From assembly GCF_013283745.1 (NCBI RefSeq), contig NZ_JABSTZ010000003.1:310001-374000 (forward strand): DNA of 64,000 bases, read 5' to 3'. Made by a program: the position numbers and the translations under genes. This document shows positions 23,872 to 34,452 of this stretch, one piece after another. Numbering within the stretch: position 1 is the stretch's first letter; each line of letters begins with the position of its first letter. The stretch is from Aeromicrobium stalagmiti. Its GTDB lineage: Bacteria > Actinomycetota > Actinomycetes > Propionibacteriales > Nocardioidaceae. Under the pieces are notes generated by a model that saw only the letters and a program-made list of their open reading frames with translations, was not told the origin of the DNA and did no database searches.

Positions 23872-23875
<4 letters not shown>
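23075..23875 (-). CDS. trpA: Tryptophan synthase alpha chain
   Basis: The 266-residue subunit cleaves indole-3-glycerol phosphate to indole and glyceraldehyde 3-phosphate and passes indole to TrpB. It is a TIM barrel with the catalytic Glu in [20 protein letters not shown] near residue 50 and the conserved Asp in the same stretch. The phosphate-binding [10 protein letters not shown] and [11 protein letters not shown] lie near the C-terminus. The start overlaps trpB by 4 nt (ATGA type), so the two are coupled. Confidence 0.97.
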
Positions 23876-25098
<1,223 letters not shown>

Positions 25099-25138
25099 GG
25101 TTCCTCAGAGGTCAGAGCAGCGGTGGGTGGTCGAAGGC

Positions 25139-25161
25139 GCGTCACCGCAGCACGGTGACGC
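25139..25161 (-). terminator. Hairpin between trpC and trpB
   Basis: GCGTCACCG and CGGTGACGC form a perfect 9-bp stem with a 5-nt loop, 2 nt past the trpC stop and 40 nt before trpB. It may be a partial terminator, a processing site or an attenuator within the operon. No leader peptide rich in Trp codons is visible. Confidence 0.5.
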
Positions 25162-25163
25162 CA

Positions 25164-25970
25164 CTACCAGCGGTGCTGCAGAGCCGGATGGGCACCGGCT
25201 GCGACGAGGTCAGCGACGCTGGCTCGCGGGTCGTCGCCACGCACCAGGGTCTCGCCGACGAGCACGACGTGGGCGCCGGACTTGGCGTAGTCGATGACGT
25301 CGCGAGGTCCGCGGACACCCGAGGCGGCGACCTTGACGGCCGTGTCGGGGATCAGCGGCGAGAGGCGCTCGAAGGTGCCTCGGTCGACCTCGAGCGTCTT
25401 GAGGTTGCGGGCGTTGACGCCGATCAGGTCGGCTCCGGCGTCGACGGCTCGCTCGACCTCGGCCTCGTCGTTGACCTCGACCAGCGGGGTCAGACCGATC
25501 GAGCGCGCACGCTCGATGAGGCTCTCGAGGGCGATCTGCTCGAGCGCCGCGACGATCAGCAGCGCCATGTCGGCACCGGCGGCCCGGGCCTCCCACAGCT
25601 GGTAGGAGGTCGTGATGAAGTCCTTGCGGAGCACCGGGATGTCGACCGTGCCGCGCACGGCGCGCAGGTCGGCGAGCGTGCCACCGAAACGACGTTCCTC
25701 GGTCAGGACGCTGATGGCCGCGGCACCACCGGCGGCGTAGTCGGACGCGAGCGCAGCGGGGTCCTTGATCGTGGCCAGCTTGCCCTCGCTGGGACTCGAA
25801 CGCTTGACCTCGGCGATGACCGAGACGCCGTCGGCGCGGAAGGCAGGCATCGGGTCGAGCGCCGGGTGCTGGCGCGACGCCTGGACCTTGAGCTCGTCCA
25901 GGCTGGTGGTCGCCATCCGGGTCTCGAGGTCCTCGGCCACACCGACCAGGATCTCGTCGAGCACTGACAT
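25164..25970 (-). CDS. trpC: Indole-3-glycerol phosphate synthase
   Basis: The 268-residue TIM-barrel enzyme closes the indole ring in tryptophan synthesis. It has [19 protein letters not shown] near residue 50, the catalytic [20 protein letters not shown] near 110, [15 protein letters not shown] near 180 and [13 protein letters not shown] near 212. It is not fused to trpF. The ATG at 25970 has AGGAGG 6 nt upstream, a near-ideal ribosome binding site, so the longer upstream frame is rejected. It is the first gene of trpCBA. Confidence 0.97.
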   Translation of the reverse strand: MSVLDEILVGVAEDLETRMATTSLDELKVQASRQHPALDPMPAFRADGVSVIAEVKRSSPSEGKLATIKDPAALASDYAAGGAAAISVLTEERRFGGTLADLRAVRGTVDIPVLRKDFITTSYQLWEARAAGADMALLIVAALEQIALESLIERARSIGLTPLVEVNDEAEVERAVDAGADLIGVNARNLKTLEVDRGTFERLSPLIPDTAVKVAASGVRGPRDVIDYAKSGAHVVLVGETLVRGDDPRASVADLVAAGAHPALQHRW

Positions 25971-26058
25971 GGATCCTCCTTGTGGTCGATGGTCCTGTGC
26001 TTCAAGAGTATCCCTCGCGCAGCGCACGCGATCCGGGGGTGCAGTACCCGTGGGTCAC

Positions 26059-26064
26059 TATGCT
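26059..26064 (+). promoter_or_regulatory. Candidate -10 (TATGCT) of the DUF4190-like gene
   Basis: TATGCT ends 6 nt before the ATG at 26071, with no ribosome binding site between: a leaderless arrangement. The gene is divergent from trpC. Confidence 0.5.
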
Positions 26065-26070
26065 CACGGC

Positions 26071-26391
26071 ATGACCTGGACCGGCCCACCCGACGACGAC
26101 CAGCCCGACGTCACCCCGGGCGACGAGGTGGCCGGCGCCACGCACCGTTTCGCCGTCTACAGCGTGGTGCTCGGGATCGGCGCGTTCGCAGCTCTCTACG
26201 TCTTCCCCTTCGGCTGTCTGGTGCTGGGGGTCCCGTCCATCACGACCGGCGTCCACGCCCGGCGCGAGATCGCGGCGTCCAAGGGCGAGCTGACCGGCGA
26301 CTCCGCCGCCGTCATCGGCCTCACGATCGGCGGCGCGGCCCTCGTCACGGGCCTGCTGTCGTACCTGCTCGGCGCCTCGTCCCGCCTCTGA
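26071..26391 (+). CDS. Small DUF4190-like membrane protein
   Basis: The 106-residue protein has a short acidic N-terminus (MTWTGPPDDDQPDVTPGDEV) and two hydrophobic helices around a small basic loop (TTGVHARREIAASKGELTGD), ending in TIGGAALVTGLLSYLLGAS. This layout, with the conserved loop A-x-x-E-I-x-A-S-x-G-x-x-T-G, is that of DUF4190 proteins of unknown function. It is the only plus-strand gene in the trp/his region, divergent from trpC and convergent with the DUF2752 gene 6 bp away. Confidence 0.75.
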   Translation: MTWTGPPDDDQPDVTPGDEVAGATHRFAVYSVVLGIGAFAALYVFPFGCLVLGVPSITTGVHARREIAASKGELTGDSAAVIGLTIGGAALVTGLLSYLLGASSRL

Positions 26392-26397
26392 GCCCGG

Positions 26398-26805
26398 TCA
26401 GGGCGCCAGCCACGACCCCCATGGCGTGAGCCGGAAGACCCCGAAGAGCAGCATCACGACGATCACGGCGGCGCCCGTACGACCACCCACCACGATCATG
26501 CGGTCGCGGCGCCCCTGCGCCCTCCGCACGACCCACAGCAGCCAGGAAACGACGAGGACCACGACGAGGCCGACGGCGAGGGCGTTGCTGCTGAGCGCTC
26601 CCACGACGTCACCGCGTGTCAGGTCGTTGACCGCGCGCAGGCCTCCGCACCCGGGGCACGGCAGCCCGGTGACGGCCAGGAACGGGCAGTAGCCGTAGGA
26701 GCCTGCCCCGTGCGGATCGCGGAGGTGCAGCAGCGCGGCAGCCGCCAGCCCGACGGCCCCCACAGCGGCGGGAGCCAGGGCCGGCGAGCGGTCGAGCTGG
26801 TTCAC
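26398..26805 (-). CDS. DUF2752 family membrane protein
   Basis: The 135-residue protein has three hydrophobic helices. The family motif is plain: YCPFLAVTGLPCPGCGGLRA near residue 45, with three Cys that could bind metal or form a disulfide. NDLTRGDVVGALSSNALAV follows, as usual in DUF2752. The function is unknown. The GTG at 26805 overlaps the RDD gene stop (GTGA), so translation is coupled to it. It lies between the RDD gene and trpC in a set of small membrane genes. Confidence 0.85.
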   Translation of the reverse strand: MNQLDRSPALAPAAVGAVGLAAAALLHLRDPHGAGSYGYCPFLAVTGLPCPGCGGLRAVNDLTRGDVVGALSSNALAVGLVVVLVVSWLLWVVRRAQGRRDRMIVVGGRTGAAVIVVMLLFGVFRLTPWGSWLAP

Positions 26806-27569
26806 GCTCGCAGCGCGACCGATCCGACGGTCTTGTCGTGCAGGGTCTGGTTGCGCTCGTCCCACAGCGGCCACAGGACGTCGATGAGTGCGACGCACGA
26901 GATGATGCCGAACAGGAACGACATGAGCCACCGGAGGAACCCGGTGCCGCCGCCGAGCAGCTGGCCCGTGTCGCCGTGGACGATACGGATGCCGACGACC
27001 TGCTTGCCGAGGCTCTGGCCCCGGGTGCCGACGCGGACGCCGCGGTTCCAGATGTCGAAACCGACGTAGAACAGCACCGAGAGAATCATGATGATGATGC
27101 CCGCCGGCTCGACTCCCCCGGTGATCTCGTCGGTCAAGGGGTCCGTCTCGGCGTTGGCGAAGGCGATCACCGCACCCACGATGAACGGGATCAGGAAGAC
27201 CCCGAGCGTGATCAGTCCGTCCAGCAGCGACGCACCGACGCGTGACCACCACGAGGCGAGCTGACCGGAGCCCTGGCCGTGTCCGGGCGCTGGTGCGTAG
27301 CCCGGGGCCGGCGGGTAACCGCCAGGCTGCTGGCCGTAGCCCGGCGGCGGGTAGCCCGGCGCCTGGCCGTAGCCCGGAGCCTGGCCGTAGCCAGGGGACG
27401 GCGGAGCCTGGCCCCACGACGGGGGCTCCTGGCCGTAGGCCGGCGGCCGAGGCGCCTGCCCATAGCCCGGAGGCGGCGAGCCCTGGGGCGACTGGGGTGA
27501 CTGGGGCGGAACAGGACGCCCCTCGGAGTCGTCTCCGGGATACTGCGGATACTGCGGCTGGTCAGTCAC
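26802..27569 (-). CDS. RDD family membrane protein with Pro/Gly/Tyr/Gln-rich N-terminus
   Basis: The 255-residue protein starts with about 105 disordered residues, including tandem GYGQAP-type units (PGYGQAPGYGQAPGYPPPGY). The RDD domain follows: LASWWSRVGASLLDGLITLG near residue 108, RGQSLGKQVVGIRIVHGDTG near 178, and a final ERNQTLHDKTVGSVAL. Four hydrophobic helices are visible. RDD proteins are poorly understood; some are thought to be ion antiporters. The GTG at 27569 begins MTDQPQYPQY. It overlaps the DUF2752 gene. Confidence 0.85.
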   Translation of the reverse strand: MTDQPQYPQYPGDDSEGRPVPPQSPQSPQGSPPPGYGQAPRPPAYGQEPPSWGQAPPSPGYGQAPGYGQAPGYPPPGYGQQPGGYPPAPGYAPAPGHGQGSGQLASWWSRVGASLLDGLITLGVFLIPFIVGAVIAFANAETDPLTDEITGGVEPAGIIIMILSVLFYVGFDIWNRGVRVGTRGQSLGKQVVGIRIVHGDTGQLLGGGTGFLRWLMSFLFGIISCVALIDVLWPLWDERNQTLHDKTVGSVALRA

Positions 27570-27608
27570 GGCTGGTCCCCGGTTCGGTCGTCGAGCGTCG
27601 TGGTGGGG

Positions 27609-27803
27609 TCAGTGATCGGCGCGGTCGGCGCCGTACCCGGCCGCGGCCATGGCGTAGCCGACGACACCCGCGGCGAGGGCGATGACGGTGCCGATCGTGA
27701 AGAGGATCCAGTTGGGATCGGGGATCAAGGCGACGCCGCCGATCGTGATGCCGACCAGACACATGATGACTCCGGTCCAGGCGGCTGGCGATGATCCGTG
27801 CAT
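27609..27803 (-). CDS. HGxxPAAW family protein
   Basis: The 64-residue protein begins MHGSSPAAWTGVIMCLVGIT, the exact HGxxPAAW signature, and has two hydrophobic helices separated by PDPNW. The family is found beside trp genes in Actinobacteria and has no known function. A GGAGAG ribosome binding site lies 8 nt before the ATG. It follows the Trp-associated membrane protein gene on the same strand. Confidence 0.9.
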   Translation of the reverse strand: MHGSSPAAWTGVIMCLVGITIGGVALIPDPNWILFTIGTVIALAAGVVGYAMAAAGYGADRADH

Positions 27804-27857
27804 GGGGCGACTCTCCTCGACGTGGTGGACTCGGCATGGTGCGGGCCGAGCCCCAGA

Positions 27858-28439
27858 CTACTGGGTGGGATCCTGCCCCTCGTCCATCGCCTTCCACATG
27901 TCGCTGTCGGAGACGGGCTCCGACGAGGCGGCTCGAGCAGCCGGCGCGTCGTAGCGGCTGCTCATCCCGGGCCAGGCCGCCGCCCAGCGGATCGTCGCCG
28001 CGCCGAGCAGGAAGGCGATGACGAACGCCAGCACGGCCACGAAGTACCACGGCGAGGACGAGATGTCGCCGATCGACTCGGGCCCGGTGAAGGCGGGCGA
28101 CTTCTCCGCCGCCGCGCTCACGGCCCGGTCGATGCTCGAGCTTCCCGGCCGCGGGGCGACGACGATCGCCAGGACCGACACGAGCATCGTCAGGGCGCCG
28201 ACCACGCGGCGCATCCGACGGCCGGAGGCGAGGACGGCGAGCGCCGCCGTGACGACGACGAGCGCCAGCGCCGACACCAGCGGCTCGGCGTCAGAGCCCG
28301 TGACGCCGACGGTCGCCGACGGCAGCCCGTCCGACGACAGCCGGGTGTCGGCCCACGTGCGGGAGGCCGCGAAGAAGGCCAGTCCGCCGGCGGCCAGGGT
28401 GGCGAGCACGACGGGCCCGTAGAGCCGTCGCGGCGTCAC
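27858..28439 (-). CDS. Trp biosynthesis-associated membrane protein
   Basis: The 193-residue protein has four hydrophobic helices. The N-terminus ([20 protein letters not shown] followed by WAD) and the loop [19 protein letters not shown] fit the Trp-operon-associated membrane protein family of Actinobacteria, which usually sits between trpE and trpC. Here the start overlaps hisI by ATGA and there is no trpE between. The role is unknown. The C-terminal 45 residues are polar ([20 protein letters not shown]). Confidence 0.85.
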   Translation of the reverse strand: MTPRRLYGPVVLATLAAGGLAFFAASRTWADTRLSSDGLPSATVGVTGSDAEPLVSALALVVVTAALAVLASGRRMRRVVGALTMLVSVLAIVVAPRPGSSSIDRAVSAAAEKSPAFTGPESIGDISSSPWYFVAVLAFVIAFLLGAATIRWAAAWPGMSSRYDAPAARAASSEPVSDSDMWKAMDEGQDPTQ

Positions 28440-28798
28440 AGCAGGCGGTCCGCGTCGAAGCAGGTCTGGTCGCCCGTGTGGCAGGCCGGTCCGGTCTGGT
28501 CGACCACGACGAGCAACGTGTCGCCGTCGCAGTCGAGTCGAACCTCACGGACCGCCTGGGTGTGCCCGGACGTCTCGCCCTTGACCCAGTAGGACTGGCG
28601 GCTGCGGCTCCAGAACGTGCCACGGCCCGTGGTGAGGGTGCGGTGCAGCGCCTCGTCGTCCATCCAGCCCACCATCAGGACGTCGCGGCTGGTGGCGTCC
28701 TGGACCACGGCGGGCACCAGGCCGTCGGCGTCGCGCTTGAGACGGTCGGCGATGGCGGGGTCGAGGGAGGTCACGGTGTCCAGTGTCTCAGGTGTCAT
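28436..28798 (-). CDS. hisI: Phosphoribosyl-AMP cyclohydrolase
   Basis: The 120-residue enzyme opens the purine ring in the third step of histidine synthesis. Typical motifs are [24 protein letters not shown] start (observed as [20 protein letters not shown]), [40 protein letters not shown], and [12 protein letters not shown] with the metal-binding cysteines. It is a stand-alone hisI, not fused to hisE. The ATG at 28798 overlaps the end of the ABC exporter gene (ATGA). Downstream it overlaps the Trp-associated gene. Confidence 0.96.
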   Translation of the reverse strand: MTPETLDTVTSLDPAIADRLKRDADGLVPAVVQDATSRDVLMVGWMDDEALHRTLTTGRGTFWSRSRQSYWVKGETSGHTQAVREVRLDCDGDTLLVVVDQTGPACHTGDQTCFDADRLL

Positions 28799-30633
28799 GA
28801 CGTGGGCTCGGTGACGGCGTCGTGGGCGGACATCGACGCCTGCGCGACCCAGCTCGCGTGCAGGCGTGCATAGATGCCACCGGCGTCGACGAGCTCGGCG
28901 TGGGTGCCGTCCTCGACGAGCCGTCCGGCGTCGAACACCAGCACCCGGTCGGCGTTCTCGGCCGTCGACAGGCGGTGGGCGATCGTGACGCTCGACCGGC
29001 CTTCGAGCAGCGTGTCGAGCGCGCGGGTGGCGCGCAGCTCGGTCTGCGGATCGACGGCGCTCGTGGCCTCGTCGAGCACGATCAGCGCCGGATCGGCGAG
29101 GGCCGAGCGGACGAGGGCGACGAGCTGCCGCTCCCCCGCCGACAGCGACTCCCCGCGCTGACCGACACGGGTGTCCAGGCCGTGGGGCAGGCTCGCGAAC
29201 CAGTCGACGAGCCCGAGGTCCTCGACTGCCGCGGTCAGCTCGTGGTCGGTCGCGTCCTGGCGCCCGTAGAGCAGGTTGTCGCGCAGCGTGGCGTCGAACA
29301 GGAAGCCCTCCTGCGGCACCATCAGCACGTGCCGGCGCAGGTCGGCGAACGAGACCTCGCTGACGTCGTGCCAGCCGGCCGCGTCGGTGCCCAGGCTCAC
29401 CGAGCCGGCGGTCGGGTCCATCAGCCGGGTGAGGAGCTTGGCGAACGTGGTCTTGCCCGAGCCGGTCTCGCCGACGACGGCCACCCGCTGGCGCGGCGCG
29501 ATCGTCACGTCGACGTCCTGCAGGACGTCGGGGCCGCCCGGGTAGGCGAAGCGGACTCCGTCGAACCGCGCACTGAGCGGCTCGTCGGGCAAGGACTCCC
29601 CCGCGGCACCCGGGTCGACGACGTCGGCGGGCGTGTCGAGCAGGTCGATCACGCGGCGCCACGAGGCGATGGCGTTCTGCGCGTCGGTCAGCACCTGGGT
29701 CGCGGTCTGCACCGGCCCGACGAACAGGCCGACGAGGAAGGCGAAGGCGATGACGGTGCCCATCGACAGGTCCCCGGCGACGCCGAGCACCACACCGAAG
29801 GCGAGCACTGCGCCGTTGGCGAGACCACCGGCGACACCCGACGACGCGAACGTGACGGCGACGAGCTTCTGTGCCTTGACGTTGGCGTCGAGGTTGCCCT
29901 GGATGCCGGTGTCGACGCGCTGCTGCGTACGACGCTCGATGGCGTACGCCCGCACGACCGACGCCCCGACGACGGGCTCGGCGATCACGGCGATCATCTC
30001 GCCGACCGTGCGCCGGACGATGTCGTAGGCGTCGCTGAGGCGCTGCGCGAACCACCGCAGGCTGATCGCCAGCGGCAGGAAGCAGACCAGGACGACGATC
30101 GTGAGCTGCCACGAGTAGTAGGCCATGATGATCGTCGCGACCAGGATCTGACCGAGGCTCACCACGATCTGGATGCCGGTGAACTGCAGGAACTGCGACA
30201 CCTGGTCGATGTCGGAGGTCACGCGCGACACGAGCACGCCGCGACGCTCGGAGTTCTGCGTCAGCATCGACAGGTCGTGGACGTGGCGGAACGCGTCGAC
30301 CCGCATCTGGGCCAGGCCTGTCTCGCTCGCGACGAACAGCCGGATGCGCATCCAGTAGGCCACGCCACCGGTGAAGAGGATCAGGACGGCGGCGATGGCC
30401 AGGAACCCGCCGATGTCGCCGACGCTGGTGTCGGCTCCGTCGCCGAGGCCCGAGTCGACGGTGCGCTGGATCAGGATGGGGATGACCGACCCGCCGACCG
30501 TGCTCAGGATCGCGAGCAGGATCGTCAGGCCGAGGCCGTCCTTGATGGCCGGCGAGAGGGCAAGACCGCGTCGGATGATCGCCGTGCCGCTCTCGCGGTT
30601 GCGATCGATCTCGGGGATGACGTTCTGGGTCAT
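28795..30633 (-). CDS. ABC exporter half-transporter, subunit with consensus Walker B
   Basis: The 612-residue protein has six membrane helices (residues 35-330) and a C-terminal ATPase. Walker A is [16 protein letters not shown], Walker B is [12 protein letters not shown] with the catalytic Glu, and the H-loop is [15 protein letters not shown]. The signature motif is degenerate: [16 protein letters not shown] instead of LSGGQ. This complements the partner encoded just upstream, forming one consensus and one degenerate ATP site as in heterodimeric multidrug exporters (TM287/288, BmrCD type). The ATG at 30633 overlaps the partner stop. The substrate is unknown. Confidence 0.93.
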   Translation of the reverse strand: MTQNVIPEIDRNRESGTAIIRRGLALSPAIKDGLGLTILLAILSTVGGSVIPILIQRTVDSGLGDGADTSVGDIGGFLAIAAVLILFTGGVAYWMRIRLFVASETGLAQMRVDAFRHVHDLSMLTQNSERRGVLVSRVTSDIDQVSQFLQFTGIQIVVSLGQILVATIIMAYYSWQLTIVVLVCFLPLAISLRWFAQRLSDAYDIVRRTVGEMIAVIAEPVVGASVVRAYAIERRTQQRVDTGIQGNLDANVKAQKLVAVTFASSGVAGGLANGAVLAFGVVLGVAGDLSMGTVIAFAFLVGLFVGPVQTATQVLTDAQNAIASWRRVIDLLDTPADVVDPGAAGESLPDEPLSARFDGVRFAYPGGPDVLQDVDVTIAPRQRVAVVGETGSGKTTFAKLLTRLMDPTAGSVSLGTDAAGWHDVSEVSFADLRRHVLMVPQEGFLFDATLRDNLLYGRQDATDHELTAAVEDLGLVDWFASLPHGLDTRVGQRGESLSAGERQLVALVRSALADPALIVLDEATSAVDPQTELRATRALDTLLEGRSSVTIAHRLSTAENADRVLVFDAGRLVEDGTHAELVDAGGIYARLHASWVAQASMSAHDAVTEPTS

Positions 30634-32444
30634 GACAGGGCCTCCCTCGCCTGGTCGTAGGCGTTGACGAGGTTGCTGTAGTCGCTCGAGCGAGCGACCA
30701 GCTCGTCGTGGCTGCCCCGGGCGGCGATCGCGCCCTCGTCGAGGAACACGACCTCGTCGGCCAGGGCGATCGTAGCCTTGCGGTAGGCCACGACCAGGAC
30801 CGTCGGCCCCTCGCCGTCGGCCGTGCTGGCAGCGAGCGCCTTGAGGATGCGTTGCTCGACCTCGGGGTCGACGGCGCTGGTGGCGTCGTCCATCACGAGC
30901 AGTCGAGGACGCCGCACCAGGGCGCGCGCGAGCGACAGCCGCTGGCGCTGGCCGCCGGACAAGGTCGTGCCGCGCTCGCCGAGCTCGGAGTCGAGGCCCC
31001 GAGGCAACGCCGCGACGAAGTCGGCCGCCTGCACGGTGCGCAGGGCCGCCCACACCTCGTCGTCGGAGTAGTCGCCGCCGAGCGTGACGTTCTCGCGGAC
31101 GCTGTCGTCGAACAGGAAGGTGCCCTGGGGCACCACGGCGATCGCACGGGCGAGCTCGTCGTGCGTGAGGTCGCGGATGTCGGTGCCGTCGACGCTGATG
31201 CGACCGGCCTGCGGGTCGACCAGGCGGCTCAGCAGCGACGTGAGCGTGCTCTTGCCGCTGCCGGTCGCCCCGACGACGGCGACGACCTGGCCGGGCTCGA
31301 CCTCGAGCGAGATGTGTCGCAGCACGTCGCGGTCGGCGTCATCGAACCGGAACGTCAGGTCGTCGACGTCCAGCGACACGGCGCCGACGCCGGGCAGCGC
31401 ACGGGGGCCGTACGGCATCGAGCCGCGCTCCTGCAGCACCGAGTCGACCCGTTCCCAGCTGACGACGCTACGGGGCAGCTCGCCCAGCACCCAGCCGATG
31501 GCACGCACCGGGAACGCGACCACGGTGAACAGGTAGGCGACCGAGACGACGTCGCCGGGGTCGGCCGCGCCGCTCGCGACCCGGCCGACACCCAGCACCA
31601 CGACCAGGAGGATGCCGATGTTGGGCAGCGCCTCCAGCAGCGGGTCGAAGATGCTGCGGATGCGTCCGACCGCGATGTTGGCGTCGCGCAGCTCCTGGGA
31701 GACCTCGCGGAACCGGTCGGTCTCGTCGGCCTCGCGACCCAGGGACTTGACGACCAGCGCACCGTCGAACGACTCGTGCGCGACGGCGCTGACCGAGCCG
31801 CGCAGCGACTGTGCGTGGGCCACCTTGGGCGACAACCAGCGCTGGTAGAAGACGTTGATCACGAACAGGGCCGGGAACACGACCAGACCGACGAGGGTCA
31901 GGACGAGGTCGGCACGCACCATCTCGACGATCGCCGCGACCAGCATCGCGATGACGCCGATCGCCATGGGCAGGGGCATGAAGACCGCCCACGCACCCTC
32001 GACGTCGGCGTTGGCGTTGGACAGCAGCTGACCCGTGGGGTGCCGGTGGTGCCACGACATCGGCAGCGAGAGGTACTGCCGGGTGACCCGACGGCGGTAC
32101 TCCGCGACGAGCCGGTAGTAGACGATGCCGCCGATGAGGCGGCGGGCGACGATGCCCAGCGCGCGCAGGATCGCAACCGCCATGAACAGGGCGATCGCCG
32201 CGACCAGCGCGCCCTCCGTGACGTCGCCGCGGGCGAACGACGGGCGGATGACGTGATCGGTGGCCCAGCCCAGCACGCGGGCGTCGGCGACGGTCATGAA
32301 GCCGAACAGCACGCTGCCGACGACCGACACCCAGAACAGGAACCGCTGCTCCTTGATGCCGCGCCCGAGCAGGGCGAAGCCGCGCCGGGTGATCTGGTCG
32401 GTCCGGGCGTCTCCGAGGTCTGACGTGTCAGGGCTAACGGACAC
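30630..32444 (-). CDS. ABC exporter half-transporter, subunit with degenerate Walker B and H-loop
   Basis: The 604-residue protein has six membrane helices and an ATPase domain. Walker A is [17 protein letters not shown] and the signature [16 protein letters not shown] is canonical. Walker B reads [12 protein letters not shown], with Asp in place of the catalytic Glu, and the switch His is Tyr ([10 protein letters not shown]). These are the marks of the non-catalytic half of a heterodimeric exporter. It overlaps hisF by 11 nt and its partner by ATGA, so the pair is co-expressed with his genes. Multidrug, lipid or peptide export are possible. Confidence 0.93.
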   Translation of the reverse strand: MSVSPDTSDLGDARTDQITRRGFALLGRGIKEQRFLFWVSVVGSVLFGFMTVADARVLGWATDHVIRPSFARGDVTEGALVAAIALFMAVAILRALGIVARRLIGGIVYYRLVAEYRRRVTRQYLSLPMSWHHRHPTGQLLSNANADVEGAWAVFMPLPMAIGVIAMLVAAIVEMVRADLVLTLVGLVVFPALFVINVFYQRWLSPKVAHAQSLRGSVSAVAHESFDGALVVKSLGREADETDRFREVSQELRDANIAVGRIRSIFDPLLEALPNIGILLVVVLGVGRVASGAADPGDVVSVAYLFTVVAFPVRAIGWVLGELPRSVVSWERVDSVLQERGSMPYGPRALPGVGAVSLDVDDLTFRFDDADRDVLRHISLEVEPGQVVAVVGATGSGKSTLTSLLSRLVDPQAGRISVDGTDIRDLTHDELARAIAVVPQGTFLFDDSVRENVTLGGDYSDDEVWAALRTVQAADFVAALPRGLDSELGERGTTLSGGQRQRLSLARALVRRPRLLVMDDATSAVDPEVEQRILKALAASTADGEGPTVLVVAYRKATIALADEVVFLDEGAIAARGSHDELVARSSDYSNLVNAYDQAREALS

Positions 32445-33195
32445 GGTGTCCAGCAGCTCGCAAGGTCTCTTTCACCTGTCCGATGGTCAGGTCGCCGAAG
32501 TGGAACACACTCGCGGCGAGCACGGCGTCAGCGCCGGCCGCGATCGCTGCGGGGAAGTGATCGAGGCGTCCGGCGCCACCACTGGCGATCAGTGGCACCT
32601 GTGTAACGTCACGGACCGCCCGAATCATTTCCAGGTCGAAGCCGTCCTTGGTGCCATCGGCGTCCATCGAGTTGAGCAGGACCTCTCCCGCGCCGAGCTC
32701 CGTGGCACGTCGGGCCCACTCCACGGCGTCGAGACCTGCCGACGTACGCCCCCCGTGCGTCGTGACCTCGAAGCCGCTGGGCTGCTCGCTGCTGCGCCGC
32801 GCGTCGACGCTCAGCACCAGCACCTGGTTGCCGAAACGCTGCGCGATCTCGGCGATGACCTCGGGCCGGTTGATCGCGGCGGTGTTGATGCCGACCTTGT
32901 CGGCGCCCGACCGGAGCAGCCGGTCGACGTCGTCGGGCGTACGGACTCCCCCGCCGACCGTCAGCGGGATGAAGACCTGGTCGGCGGTCTTGCCGACGAC
33001 GTCGAACGTCGTGCTGCGGCTGTCGGAGGACGCCGTGATGTCGAGGAAGGTGAGCTCGTCGGCCCCTTCGGCGTCATAGACCTTGGCCATCTCGACGGGA
33101 TCGCCCGCATCACGCAGGTCGACGAAGTTGACGCCCTTGACGACGCGACCGTTGTCGACGTCCAGGCACGGGATCACACGGACGGCAAGACTCAC
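32434..33195 (-). CDS. hisF: Imidazole glycerol phosphate synthase subunit HisF
   Basis: The 253-residue TIM barrel is the cyclase half of IGP synthase and uses ammonia from HisH. It has [20 protein letters not shown] with the catalytic Asp, the second Asp in [37 protein letters not shown] and [15 protein letters not shown]. The GTG start at 33195 has TAGGCT 6 nt upstream and no ribosome binding site, so it is likely leaderless. It is followed directly by the exporter pair and then hisI. Confidence 0.97.
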   Translation of the reverse strand: MSLAVRVIPCLDVDNGRVVKGVNFVDLRDAGDPVEMAKVYDAEGADELTFLDITASSDSRSTTFDVVGKTADQVFIPLTVGGGVRTPDDVDRLLRSGADKVGINTAAINRPEVIAEIAQRFGNQVLVLSVDARRSSEQPSGFEVTTHGGRTSAGLDAVEWARRATELGAGEVLLNSMDADGTKDGFDLEMIRAVRDVTQVPLIASGGAGRLDHFPAAIAAGADAVLAASVFHFGDLTIGQVKETLRAAGHRVR

Positions 33196-33201
33196 CGCAC
33201 G

Positions 33202-33207
33202 AGCCTA
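33202..33207 (-). promoter_or_regulatory. Candidate -10 (TAGGCT) of hisF
   Basis: The minus-strand TAGGCT ends 6 nt before the hisF GTG. The -35 region (around 33225-33230) falls in the repeat hairpin at 33224-33247. Confidence 0.5.
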
Positions 33208-33219
33208 TCGGTCGCCCCG

Positions 33220-33365
33220 AGGAGGTGGATTCGCAACGTCATCCACCGCGCCCAGGTGCCCCTGCCACCGCATCGAACGGCATGAGGTTGCAGGCGCACC
33301 TGCCCCGGAGCCGGACCCGTGGGAGAGGTTGTAGATCCACCTCCCGCGCGGCGAGGCGGGACCGA
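33220..33365. repeat. Palindromic repeat element between DUF1707 gene and hisF
   Basis: This gap holds several related units. GGTGGAT and ATCCACC (33224-33230, 33241-33247) form a hairpin with a 10-nt loop. The unit GTTGTAGATCCACCTCCCG (33328-33346) matches one at 50801-50819 and, inverted, 33221-33235. A looser copy, GAGGTTGCAGGCGCACCTGC, lies at about 33283-33302. The unit at 33328 abuts the stop of the minus-strand DUF1707 gene. Confidence 0.55.
33341..33361 (-). terminator. Possible terminator of the DUF1707 gene
   Basis: TCCCGC and GCGGGA (with inner GC pairs) form a short stem 5-25 bases beyond the stop codon of the minus-strand DUF1707 gene. It is part of the repeat element described for this gap. 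Confidence 0.4.
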
Positions 33366-33899
33366 TCAGCCGAGCTCGTCCTCCCGCCGGCGGCGTGTAC
33401 GACGGGTCTCGGCGATCTTGTCCTCGATCGCCTCGATCCTCGACTCGGCGTTCAACCGGACCGACGCATAGCCGATGCCGACGCCAAGGGACGGGAAGAT
33501 CGGCCAGAAGAAGTACGGTCCGCCGCTGGCGATGCTCGACACCACCCACACAGCGACCGACACCCCGCTCACGAACAGCCAGCCGTTGCGGGCGTCACGC
33601 AGCTCGCGCTCGTACTTCACGATCGCCTTGGCCCGCAGGTCGGCCGTGACGCCGGACGACACCCGTGTGACGGCGGACGGGAACAGGTCGGCGAGGAGCG
33701 GCAGGACCTCGCCGAGGGTGCGGACGCCGAGGGCGGTCGCGCTCCGCTCGTCGTACTCGCTGCGGGTCAGCCGGCCGTCGGCGTATGCCTCCCGCAGCGC
33801 GCCGGCCGCGACGTCGCGGTCAGCGTCCGAGGCTCTCAGGGTGGCCGAGGCGGGCACTCGGGGGTCGCCCGAGAAGGCCGCCCAGACCTCAGCCCCCAC
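33366..33899 (-). CDS. DUF1707 and 2TM-domain membrane protein
   Basis: The 177-residue protein has a DUF1707 domain at residues 18-75 (LRASDADRDVAAGALREAYA, then GRLTRSEYDERSATAL), a short actinobacterial domain thought to bind nucleic acid or partners. Residues 95-150 form two helices (WLFVSGVSVAVWVVSSIASG and FFWPIFPSLGVGIGYAS) as in 2TM-domain proteins, followed by a basic tail (ETRRTRRRREDELG). The GTG at 33899 has GGAGGGG 7 nt upstream and overlaps the GNAT gene end. The function is unknown. Confidence 0.8.
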   Translation of the reverse strand: MGAEVWAAFSGDPRVPASATLRASDADRDVAAGALREAYADGRLTRSEYDERSATALGVRTLGEVLPLLADLFPSAVTRVSSGVTADLRAKAIVKYERELRDARNGWLFVSGVSVAVWVVSSIASGGPYFFWPIFPSLGVGIGYASVRLNAESRIEAIEDKIAETRRTRRRREDELG

Positions 33900-34452
33900 G
33901 GTTCGCCCCTCCGTGAACCGATGCCGTCTGCAGCCTGAACAGGATGCCCTCGCGTCCCTCGAACGAGACGCCATGGATCGAGGGCGCCCGGAGCACCTCG
34001 GAGAACCCGAGCTGTTCGTGCAGACGGATCGACGCCGCGTTCTCGGCCGAGGCGAAGTACCACGCCTCATCGGCACGCTGACCGATCCAGCCGAGCCGAG
34101 CGGCCGTGAGATCCCGGGCCAGGCCGGCCCGGCGGAACTCAGGGAGGACCGTGACTCCGGTCAGGTAGTGACCGGCCGGCGCTCGATCCTCCGGGTGCTC
34201 CTCCAGGACGTGGGCCTGGGCGAAGGCAGCGATCGTCCCACCGACGTCGGCGACGAGGAGAAGCCGTTCGCCCCGGACCGATCGATCGATCGTGTCGGCC
34301 CACTCCTCGGGCGTGCGCACCACGACCGTCATGTCGAAGGCCAGCAGGCCTGCCACGTCGGCAGGTGTCGCCGGCCGCAGCACGGCATCAACCACTACGC
34401 CCTCACGCCGCGCTCGCGGCTCGTAGGACGCGTAGTGGTGCCCCACGGTCAC
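33889..34452 (-). CDS. GNAT-family N-acetyltransferase
   Basis: The 187-residue protein has the GNAT pattern: [20 protein letters not shown] at the N-terminus, the acetyl-CoA region [20 protein letters not shown] near residue 105, and [20 protein letters not shown] near 142. The substrate is unknown. The GTG at 34452 overlaps the hisA stop (GTGTGA), so it is coupled to hisA; an internal start near the [10 protein letters not shown] segment is possible. It overlaps the DUF1707 gene by 11 nt. Confidence 0.8.
   Translation of the reverse strand: MTVGHHYASYEPRARREGVVVDAVLRPATPADVAGLLAFDMTVVVRTPEEWADTIDRSVRGERLLLVADVGGTIAAFAQAHVLEEHPEDRAPAGHYLTGVTVLPEFRRAGLARDLTAARLGWIGQRADEAWYFASAENAASIRLHEQLGFSEVLRAPSIHGVSFEGREGILFRLQTASVHGGANRGG

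Noticed and set aside
25099..26070. Trp attenuator leader peptide before trpC
   Set aside because: No short frame with Trp codon runs lies upstream of trpC; the only hairpin is after trpC.
27242..27500. Arg/Gly/Ala-rich plus-strand frames opposite the RDD gene
   Set aside because: They are shadows of the repeat-coding N-terminus of the RDD protein.
28795..33899. Foreign island inside the his locus
   Set aside because: Exporter, GNAT and DUF1707 genes overlap their neighbours and share the same codon use; no mobile genes or flanking repeats typical of insertion.
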